From the NCBI GenBank assembly GCA_025998955.1, contig AP024676.1, forward strand, positions 3,658,001 to 3,722,000: 64,000 bases of DNA, in the 5' to 3' direction. The position numbers were made by a program, and so were the translations under genes. The notes under the pieces were generated by a model. That model was not told where the DNA came from. It made no database searches and saw only the letters and a program-made list of their open reading frames with translations. Position 1 is the stretch's first letter. Every line of letters starts with the position of its first letter. Of the stretch, positions 57,145-64,000 are shown one piece after another. The stretch is from Candidatus Roseilinea sp. Its GTDB lineage: Bacteria > Chloroflexota > Anaerolineae > J036 > Brachytrichaceae.

Positions 57145-60141
57145 TTGACACGAGGCGCACACATGAATGGGCCTTCTATGCATCGAGAATCTGATTCGAA
57201 CGCCTCCGGTGGTTCGGATCCCGGTTTATCAGGTTTTACAGAAACGCCGGTCATTGACCGCATTCCCAGGCTAGCCAGCAACAGGAGAAAGCGTAGGCCG
57301 CCACGCCCAACGCGAGAGACGCCGCGCACTCAGTTCTTGCTGCCGACGACGCGTTCGGGCTGGCTCAAAGCGGCCGGCGTAGGATTTGGCGCAGTTCTAG
57401 CCGTCGGCGCAGCGCTGGTCGGGCTGCATCTGATCAGTGCCAACGGCTGCAGCGAGTTCACGACCGAGCGGACGACGGTCGCCGTCGAGGGATTCCAGAT
57501 TCGGGTGATGCCAAGCGACCTGGCCGGCAGCTTCGGCGTGAAGCTGGGTGTCTTGTCGTTGGCCGACTTCACCTCTGCCTCTCGCAATGCCGAGCTTCAG
57601 GCTGCGGCCGCCAGCCTGCCGGCCGGTTTGACGCTTGTGGGTGACCCGGTCGCAGTGGAGACCTGCAGTGTGGATCCCAAGCTGGCGACGCTGCGCATGA
57701 GCATTCCGCCCGGCGCAGAGGCCGGCGCGAGCCTGGATTTATACGGCTGGGACGACAAAGCACGCGCCTGGACATGGCTCGGTGGCGAGTTGGACGCGGC
57801 GTCCCGCGAGGTTGTCGCGCGTGTAAGCCGCGTGCCCTCGCTCGTGGCGTTGATGAAGGTTGCGCCCATCCCGCCCGCGCTCGGCGTCGAGTCGCCTCCG
57901 GTAGCCGGCGACCCGGCATCAATCGTTCGATCCATTCCGGCCAGCGCAGGCCAAATTCATGCCACCGGCCTCTACCTGGGCGACAGCGGTAGCATCGTCG
58001 GCGATCCCGCCAAGCTGCTGCGACCGGCCGGCGTGAACGGCGCGCCGATGAAGACCATCCCGGTCGTGCGCAATTGGGGAGCGAAAGGCGAAGTCAACCG
58101 CACGCTGCTGCGCTCGATGCTGGCCGGCGAAGCGGGCCGCGTTGCGCATGTGAACACCTTGCTCAACCTCGTCACGACCGGCGGCTTCGAGGGCGTGCAG
58201 ATAGACTATCGCGGTGTAGATGAGACGCAACGCGACGCCTTCGCGCAGTTCGTCGAATTGCTCGGCGCGCGCTTGGCCGAACGTGGCAAAACCCTCAGCG
58301 TCGTCGTCCCTGCGCCGTCGCTCACCGGTGCGACCGGCGACGCTGCCGGCGCAGCCGGCGTGTTCGACTCGCCGGGCTATGACTTGTATCGGATCGGCCG
58401 GGCTGCCTCGTCGGTTCAGCTCGACCTGAGCACCAACCCCGAAGCATGGTGCACCAGCCAGTTGGACCCATTGATCGAATGGCTGGTCGGTCGCGTCAAT
58501 CGTTACAAATTGCAGGTGATCGTTCCAACCTTGAGCGTCCAAAAAGACGCCAACGGGCGCGTCAGGCTGATCGGTCTGGAAGAGTCGCTGGCCGGTTTGG
58601 GCGGGCTACGGACCGTAGCACCCGCTGTTGCGCCAGGGGCAAACGTCAGACTTTGGTGGAGCGGCAACATCGAACCCTCCGATGTGCGCTACGACGAGAA
58701 CGGTCAGTTCTACTCGTACAGCTACGTGGACGAACGCGGCATCCAGCAGACCGTGTGGCTGAACACGGCTGCCAGCTTGAAGCGCACGCTGGAGCGCCTG
58801 AGCCGGCACAACATTCGCGGCATCACGCTGCGCGGGCTGGCGCATCCGGGCAACGACGACGGCGTCATGCAAGTGGTGGAGGGATTCGCACGCGGCGGCC
58901 TGGCGTCGGTGTCGGCGCCGGAGCCGGTGATCAAAGTCGCGTTCGGCGCCGGCACGCCGTTCAGCCTGCCGCTTAGCCGGAGCCCGGACACCATGGTCGT
59001 GCAAGCGCCCGGCGGCGAGGGCGAGTACGAGATCACTTCTGTCTTTCAAAGCGTGCGGTCGGTGACATTGGACTCGTCGCGCGTAGCGGTATCCAAAGAC
59101 GCGCCGACTGCTGAAGGCGGCGCAAATACGGCAATGGCCGCATCGGTGGCCGACGCTGCAGTCGCCGGTCAGGCGCCGCAGCGCGCCGCGCCGTCCTTGC
59201 CCGGCGTGAACGCCGAGGTGTTCGAACTCGGTGGGCACGTCAACGACTTGGCCCACGCTGCGCAGATGAAGACCGCCGGCATGACGTGGGCGCGCACCGA
59301 AGTGCGCGGCGAAACGCTGCCCGAAGACTTCATCGTCAAGGCCAAGGCCAAAGGGTTGAAGGTGCTGGTCACGGCCGTCGGCGACCGCAACCGCGTCATG
59401 GACATCGCCTATCGCGACCAGTGGGCGCAGCATTTGGGCAAGATCGCCGCCGCTGGTGCGGATGCAATCGAGGTGTGGAGCGAGCCGAACTACCAAGCAG
59501 AATGGCCGGCCGGCCAGATCAACGGTGCGTCCTATGCGGACCTGTTGAAGCGCGCCTACTTCGCCATCAAACAGGCGAATCCCAACACGCTGGTGATCAG
59601 CGCCGGCCTGGCGCAGACATCCGGCGTATATTCCGGTGGCTGCGCCGAGGACGGATGCGATGAGCTGGCCTTCCTCAATCAAATGGCCGCCGAACACGCC
59701 CAGGACTACATGGACTGCGTGGGCATTCACTACACCTCCGGCTTCGAGCCGCCCAGCGCTGTGGGCGCGCTGCATTACTCACAGTACTACGAACCCTTGC
59801 GCAACGCTTACTACGGCGCGTTCAACGGCGCCAAGCCGGTATGTTTCACTGCGTTGGGCTACGTGACCGCGGAGGACTTCTCTTCGAGCATGCCGGCCAA
59901 GTATTCGTTTGCTGCCGGCACGACCTTGGCTAATCATGCCGCATGGCTGGCCGAAGCGGCCAAGCTCTCCAAAGCAAGCGGCAAGGTGCGTTTGATGATC
60001 GTGTGGAATGTGGATGCTACAGAGTGGATTGCGGACGATCCTTCTCGCAACATCGAAGGTGATCCTCAGGCAGGCTACGCCATGATTCGACCCGATGGCA
60101 CGTGCCCGGCTTGCGAATCGTTGCGCAGCGTGATGAAATGA
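57145..60141 (+). CDS. Large membrane-anchored double-glycosidase-fold protein, presumed catalytically inactive
   Basis: The 998-residue protein has a basic N-terminus and one membrane helix (about 72-95), leaving about 900 residues outside. The first fold (about 250-570) resembles the GH18-like barrel of spore-germination/YaaH proteins, with GGFEGVQIDYRGVDETQRDAF and GKTLSVVVPAPSLTG. The expected catalytic Glu of the DFE-type motif is Arg356. The second fold (about 690-998) resembles the GH39/GH5-like barrel of the next two genes. Its acid/base Glu780 is kept in VWSEPNYQAEW, but the nucleophile position is Ala903 in CFTALGYV. It is likely a binding or scaffold protein. The TTG start with an AAGGG site is chosen, and ATG at 57163 is an alternative. 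Confidence 0.8.
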   Translation: MTRGAHMNGPSMHRESDSNASGGSDPGLSGFTETPVIDRIPRLASNRRKRRPPRPTRETPRTQFLLPTTRSGWLKAAGVGFGAVLAVGAALVGLHLISANGCSEFTTERTTVAVEGFQIRVMPSDLAGSFGVKLGVLSLADFTSASRNAELQAAAASLPAGLTLVGDPVAVETCSVDPKLATLRMSIPPGAEAGASLDLYGWDDKARAWTWLGGELDAASREVVARVSRVPSLVALMKVAPIPPALGVESPPVAGDPASIVRSIPASAGQIHATGLYLGDSGSIVGDPAKLLRPAGVNGAPMKTIPVVRNWGAKGEVNRTLLRSMLAGEAGRVAHVNTLLNLVTTGGFEGVQIDYRGVDETQRDAFAQFVELLGARLAERGKTLSVVVPAPSLTGATGDAAGAAGVFDSPGYDLYRIGRAASSVQLDLSTNPEAWCTSQLDPLIEWLVGRVNRYKLQVIVPTLSVQKDANGRVRLIGLEESLAGLGGLRTVAPAVAPGANVRLWWSGNIEPSDVRYDENGQFYSYSYVDERGIQQTVWLNTAASLKRTLERLSRHNIRGITLRGLAHPGNDDGVMQVVEGFARGGLASVSAPEPVIKVAFGAGTPFSLPLSRSPDTMVVQAPGGEGEYEITSVFQSVRSVTLDSSRVAVSKDAPTAEGGANTAMAASVADAAVAGQAPQRAAPSLPGVNAEVFELGGHVNDLAHAAQMKTAGMTWARTEVRGETLPEDFIVKAKAKGLKVLVTAVGDRNRVMDIAYRDQWAQHLGKIAAAGADAIEVWSEPNYQAEWPAGQINGASYADLLKRAYFAIKQANPNTLVISAGLAQTSGVYSGGCAEDGCDELAFLNQMAAEHAQDYMDCVGIHYTSGFEPPSAVGALHYSQYYEPLRNAYYGAFNGAKPVCFTALGYVTAEDFSSSMPAKYSFAAGTTLANHAAWLAEAAKLSKASGKVRLMIVWNVDATEWIADDPSRNIEGDPQAGYAMIRPDGTCPACESLRSVMK

Positions 60142-61622
60142 GCCGATACACCTTCAACCCCAAGCTCGATCCCAATCGAGAGCGGAGTCGTCGTTTACTG
60201 ATCGGTGCTGTTGCCCTGGGCGCAGTCGTGTTGGTGGCCTTGGCGCTCCTTGGCTTCGGTATCTGTGTGCTGACGGGCGGATGTGCAGTTGGCGGCGCAG
60301 GTGCAGCCGAAGAACCGACGCCGTTCGTCCCCGAGGTCACCATCTTCGCGCCGCAGGTCCCGACGCCGGGCCAGAATCCGGCCGTACCGCCAACGCCGGG
60401 CGAAGGTTCAGACAATGCGCCGACCGACGCCGGTGCAGCGCCCCTGCCCCAGGCAACAATGGACCCGCGCGGGAAGATCGAGGGGATTGACGATTTCGTG
60501 TGCCCCAATCCACGCCCTGCGCCGTCCAAATTCGGCTATGGCATCCAGAGCAACTGGCCGGTCGGCGACATTGGCCTCTTCAACACGATCATGGCCGAGC
60601 AACTGAAGATGGACTGGACGAAGGCGCAAATCCGTTGGGTAGACTTCGAGCGCAACGGGCGTGGCCAGTATGAGCTGTATAAATGGCAGTTGCTCGACGC
60701 TTTCACCGCCGACGCCAACAAGAAGGGGTTGAACATCCTGTTCGGGGTGCTCGCCGCGCCGGCGTGGTCGCGACCGCAAAACGCCAATCCTGCACGGCCG
60801 GATCTGCTCGGCCCGCCCGACAACTACGACGACGCGCGCATCTTCATCGAAAAGTTGCTTACCCGCTACAAGGGCTGCGTGCAGGCCATCGAGGTGTGGA
60901 ACGAGATGAACCTCGACCGCGAGTGGACGGTCGCCTCGCGTCAGATCCAGGCCAGCGACTATGTGGCCTTCCTCGACGCCGTCGTGCCGACCATCCGAGC
61001 GATTGACCCGAACATCATCGTGTTGATGGGCGCGCTCTCGCCGACTGGCGCGAACATCACCAAAGATGGCGTGATGCAGGTGGTGGACGACCTGACCTAT
61101 ATGGATCAGTTCGTCGCCGCCGGCGGCCCCAGCCGTGTGGATTGCATCGGCGTACACCTGAACGGCTACAACATGCCGCCGGATAAGGAGTGGAACGAAG
61201 GCTACAACGATCCGACGGCCACCTTCCGCGGCCCCTTCGATTCACCTCATCCATCCTGGTCGTTCAAGAGCACGATGCGGCTGTATTACGAGAAGACACA
61301 GAAGCCGCTGTGCGTGACCGAGTTCGGCTGGGCTTCCATGGAGAACCTCAAGCGTTCGGATGGGTCACCGGTGCAAGGCGCGCCGCCCGGCTTCGGCTTC
61401 GCGCTCGACAACACCGAGCAGGAGCAAGCCGACTGGATCGTTCAAGCCTTCCAGATCATGCGCGACAGCGGCTACGTCAAGTTCGCCATCGTCTTCAACT
61501 TGGATTACATTCAGAAGGTGGGCGGCGAGCCGGATCAGGAGAATGTTGCGCCGTATAGCATCACACGCCGCGATGGTTCGCCGCGCCCGGCGTTCGAGGC
61601 CCTGAGGGCCATGTCCCGCTAG
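60138..61622 (+). CDS. Membrane-anchored GH39/GH5-like glycosidase (clan A fold)
   Basis: From the ATG at 60138, which overlaps the upstream stop (ATGA), the protein has 494 residues. It has a membrane helix (about 20-45), a Pro/Gly/Thr-rich tether (to about 115) and a TIM-barrel domain. The acid/base Glu256 lies in AIEVWNEMNLDREW and the nucleophile Glu395 in CVTEFGWASME. These two motifs define clan GH-A enzymes that act on beta-linked polysaccharides. The exact family and substrate cannot be assigned without alignment. It is translationally coupled to the large protein, which suggests they act together on an extracellular glycan. Confidence 0.83.
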   Translation: MSRYTFNPKLDPNRERSRRLLIGAVALGAVVLVALALLGFGICVLTGGCAVGGAGAAEEPTPFVPEVTIFAPQVPTPGQNPAVPPTPGEGSDNAPTDAGAAPLPQATMDPRGKIEGIDDFVCPNPRPAPSKFGYGIQSNWPVGDIGLFNTIMAEQLKMDWTKAQIRWVDFERNGRGQYELYKWQLLDAFTADANKKGLNILFGVLAAPAWSRPQNANPARPDLLGPPDNYDDARIFIEKLLTRYKGCVQAIEVWNEMNLDREWTVASRQIQASDYVAFLDAVVPTIRAIDPNIIVLMGALSPTGANITKDGVMQVVDDLTYMDQFVAAGGPSRVDCIGVHLNGYNMPPDKEWNEGYNDPTATFRGPFDSPHPSWSFKSTMRLYYEKTQKPLCVTEFGWASMENLKRSDGSPVQGAPPGFGFALDNTEQEQADWIVQAFQIMRDSGYVKFAIVFNLDYIQKVGGEPDQENVAPYSITRRDGSPRPAFEALRAMSR

Positions 61623-61653
61623 CGCAGTCGCTCAACCCTCATCCCAGCCGACA

Positions 61654-62820
61654 ATGAGACGAGCACGATGGGCTGCCTGGACGGCAGCCGTGCTGCTGGC
61701 GACAGCATGCGCATCTCCTTCGGCAACGCGCCGGCCGCATCTTCCCGAGCAAGCTCAACCGGCCCCGCCGCAAGTTGTCGCAGCGCGCCGGGTCGAATCG
61801 CCCGGCTATGGCTTTGAGGCTTACCTGTGGTGGAAGCCGGAGATTGCTACGCGCGACCTGGGGCTGATTCGGGCAGCCGGTTTCAAATGGGTGAAGCAGA
61901 CCTTCGCCTGGCGCGATATCGAGATCGAGAAGGGCAAGTATGACTGGAGCCGCGCCGATGACGTGGTGTTCCTGACGACGGAGGTCTTCACACGCAACTT
62001 GATCGTGCGGCTGGATCGCGAGCCGTACTGGGATCGCTACGATTATCCGCTGGATCAGGGCATCGCCGCCGGCCCACCGCGCAACCTGCAGCATTTCTTC
62101 GACTTCTGTGGTGTGATCGCCGCGCGCTACAAAGGCAAGGTGGCAGCCTATCAGGTGTGGAACGAGCCGAACCTGGCACGCGAGTGGGGCGGCATGCCGC
62201 CCAATCCCCAGGCCTACGTCGAGATGCTGAAAGGTTGCTCCATCGCGATCAAGCGGGCCGACCCGAACGCGCTGGTCATCAGCGCCGGCCTGGCGCCGAC
62301 CGGCAACGGCCCGCCGCTGGCCATGCCGCACGATCAGTTCCTGATCGCGATGTACGAAGCCGGCGCTGCGCCCTACTTCGACTTGCTCGGCATACATGCG
62401 CCGGGTTTCCGCGCTGCGCCGGAGACGCCGCCCGGTATGGCGGTTAGCATCCCCGAGTTGGGGGGACATCGCTTCTTCGCTTTCCGTCACGTCGAGGACA
62501 TGCGCACGATCATGGAGCGCTTCGGCGATGGCGCTAAACAGGTTGCCGTGCTCGAGTTCGGCTGGACTACCGATCCGGTCAACAAGCACTATGCCTGGTT
62601 CGCTATAGACGAACAGTTGAAGGCCGACTACATGGTGCGCGCCTTCCGCTGGGCCAGACAAAACTGGCAGCCGTGGATCGGCCCGATGATCGCGCTTTCC
62701 ATCCCGCAGTTCGACTGGACGCCGCAGAACGAGCAATACTGGTGGGCCGTCGTGGATCCTGTGTATCCGGAAACGCGGACGCGTCCGGCCTATGAGGCGC
62801 TGAAGGCGATGGAGAAGTGA
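61654..62820 (+). CDS. Lipoprotein GH39/GH5-like glycosidase (clan A fold)
   Basis: The 388-residue precursor has a lipobox ending LLATAC (Cys19). The barrel has GFEAYLWWKPEI, the acid/base Glu171 in YQVWNEPNLAREWGG and the nucleophile Glu301 in VLEFGWTTDP. It resembles the C-terminal half of the large protein two genes upstream and the middle protein in length between the two Glu (130, against 139 and 123 residues). Anchoring by a lipid tail rather than a helix differs from its neighbours. The three genes have nearly no gaps and form an operon for an extracellular glycan function. Confidence 0.83.
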   Translation: MRRARWAAWTAAVLLATACASPSATRRPHLPEQAQPAPPQVVAARRVESPGYGFEAYLWWKPEIATRDLGLIRAAGFKWVKQTFAWRDIEIEKGKYDWSRADDVVFLTTEVFTRNLIVRLDREPYWDRYDYPLDQGIAAGPPRNLQHFFDFCGVIAARYKGKVAAYQVWNEPNLAREWGGMPPNPQAYVEMLKGCSIAIKRADPNALVISAGLAPTGNGPPLAMPHDQFLIAMYEAGAAPYFDLLGIHAPGFRAAPETPPGMAVSIPELGGHRFFAFRHVEDMRTIMERFGDGAKQVAVLEFGWTTDPVNKHYAWFAIDEQLKADYMVRAFRWARQNWQPWIGPMIALSIPQFDWTPQNEQYWWAVVDPVYPETRTRPAYEALKAMEK

Positions 62821-62833
62821 TCTGCTATGCTAG

Positions 62834-64000
62834 GTGCGCTTGTTCGAAGCTCTCGACGGCGCACCGTTGCGCGATACGCTGACCGTTGCCGGGCGCGCCA
62901 TCCCGCGTTTGACCGGCGAGTTCTGGACGGCGCGCCAGCGACAAGCCTGCGCGCTGCACGAAATTTCCTATCGCGCCTGCTTTAAGCCGCAGCTCCCGCG
63001 CTATTTCATCGAACGGCTGACCCGGCCCGGCGACGTGGTGTATGACCCGTTCAGCGGGCGCGGCACGACGGCGATCGAGGCAGCGCTATTAGGCCGGCGC
63101 GTGATTGCCAACGACGTCAACCCGCTCAGCGTGATCCTCACCGCGCCACGTCTGCGCTTGTCGGCGCGCGAGGCGGTTGCCGAGCGGCTGGCGCAAATTC
63201 CGCCATCGGCGCGACGCGCCGAGATTGACCTTTCGATGTTCTTTCACCCCGACACCGAGCGCGAGATCGTCGGCCTGCGCGACTATCTGGCCAAGCGCCG
63301 GCAGGCCGGCGAGGAAGACGAAGTAGACGCCTGGATTCGCATGGTGGCGACCAACCGGCTCACCGGTCACTCGCGCGGCTTCTTCTCGGTCTACACCTTG
63401 CCGCCCAATCAGGCCGCCAGCCCGGCGCGCCAGCGCCGGATCAACGCGCGCTTGAATCAGCAGCCGGAATACCGCGACACGCGCGCCATCATCCTGCGCA
63501 AGACGGCCAGCTTGACGCGCAACCTGACCGAGGTGCAACGCGCGAACCTGCGCGCGGCAGGCGAGTCGGCGCTGCTGCTCACCTGCGACGCGCGCCACAC
63601 GCCCACCATTCCTGATGCCGGCGTGCAGCTCACGGTTACCTCACCCCCCTTTCTGGACGTAGTCCAGTATGCCGAGGACAACTGGCTGCGCTGCTGGTTC
63701 AACGGCATCGCTGCCGATGAGATCGCGCAACGCCTCACCTTCACACGCACGCTCGAAGCCTGGTCTGCCGTGATGCGCGACGTCTTCGCCGAGCTATATC
63801 GCATCACGCGACCGGGCGGCTGGTTGGCGTTCGAGGTGGGCGAAGTGCGCGGGGGGCAGGTGTGCTTGGATGAGTATGTTGCGCCGTTGGGCGAGGCGGC
63901 CGGCTTTACATGCGTGGCGATCCTCATCAACCGGCAACGCTTCACCAAGACGGCCAACATCTGGGGCATTGCCAACAACGCCCGCGGCACGAATACCAAT
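62834..64000 (+). CDS. DNA methyltransferase (N4-cytosine/N6-adenine type), runs off right edge
   Basis: An uninterrupted frame of 389 codons continues beyond the window. It has the AdoMet-binding motif DPFSGRGTTAIEAALLG (from residue 71) and the catalytic motif SPPF (Ser270), in the order seen in beta-group amino-methyltransferases. The SPPF form is more common for N4-cytosine enzymes, but N6-adenine enzymes cannot be excluded. The GTG at 62834 is a tentative start. A TATGCT box 2 bp upstream would fit a later start better. No restriction enzyme or other restriction-modification gene is visible within the window. Confidence 0.82.
   Translation, partial: MRLFEALDGAPLRDTLTVAGRAIPRLTGEFWTARQRQACALHEISYRACFKPQLPRYFIERLTRPGDVVYDPFSGRGTTAIEAALLGRRVIANDVNPLSVILTAPRLRLSAREAVAERLAQIPPSARRAEIDLSMFFHPDTEREIVGLRDYLAKRRQAGEEDEVDAWIRMVATNRLTGHSRGFFSVYTLPPNQAASPARQRRINARLNQQPEYRDTRAIILRKTASLTRNLTEVQRANLRAAGESALLLTCDARHTPTIPDAGVQLTVTSPPFLDVVQYAEDNWLRCWFNGIAADEIAQRLTFTRTLEAWSAVMRDVFAELYRITRPGGWLAFEVGEVRGGQVCLDEYVAPLGEAAGFTCVAILINRQRFTKTANIWGIANNARGTNTN

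Overview
The window is GC-rich, densely packed chromosomal DNA that looks like a free-living Chloroflexota bacterium, possibly of the Anaerolineae (an inference from gene content, not from a marker phylogeny). Pointers are the secreted Pro/Thr-rich stalk protein with a C-terminal membrane anchor, the PHP plus AlbA_2 fusion protein, the VanW/YoaR-type envelope protein, the RicT-like PSP1 protein and Aap-type amino acid importers. Many genes carry a TAnaaT-type -10 box only 6-13 bp before the start codon, so leaderless transcripts seem common, while others have strong Shine-Dalgarno sequences.

Layout. 1-3.3 kb: a truncated STAND-type ATPase diverging from pheT. 3.5-9.9 kb: a secreted HExxH metallopeptidase, a Kef-type K+/H+ antiporter, a complete Tn5/IS50-like insertion sequence with 9-bp target duplication, and an FAH-family hydrolase. 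10-16.3 kb: an S41-like lipoprotein with altered catalytic positions, a VanW protein, KDPG aldolase, citrate synthase and an RluE-type pseudouridine synthase. 16.3-22.2 kb: UDP-glucuronate decarboxylase, a PlsC acyltransferase, a complete amino acid ABC importer and an orphan AmrS radical SAM enzyme. 22.4-30.2 kb: a HerA-like ATPase with a small HAS-barrel-like partner behind a promoter holding a GAAC-N4-GTTC palindrome, a sarcosine-oxidase-like flavoenzyme, a DinB-fold protein, a two-component system and a DenD-type dehydrogenase. 30.2-34.5 kb: metH, enlarged by several in-frame repeat elements. 34.5-39 kb: an ECF sigma factor with a FecR-like membrane protein, facing a degenerate response regulator and the stalk protein. 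39-47.8 kb: dGTPase, dnaK, an AapQMP transporter without its binding protein, metY and a CoA-binding protein. 47.9-56.9 kb: PHP/AlbA_2 protein, pyruvate kinase, MFS exporter, Mrp ATPase, RicT-like protein, a small secreted protein and a PIG-L deacetylase. 57-62.8 kb: three consecutive secreted glycosidase-fold proteins, the first with both presumed catalytic glutamates replaced. The right edge cuts a DNA methyltransferase.

The most unusual signal is a class of short elements built from about 7-nt units, often as two complementary arms. They occur between genes (after pheT, upstream of eda, inside the aap operon) and in frame inside pheT and metH. Three 7-nt units make 21 nt, so in a reading frame the DNA heptamer becomes a protein heptad. 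In MetH the insertions sit at predicted domain linkers and roughly account for its excess length of about 97 residues over the E. coli enzyme. No tRNA, rRNA or CRISPR array was seen.
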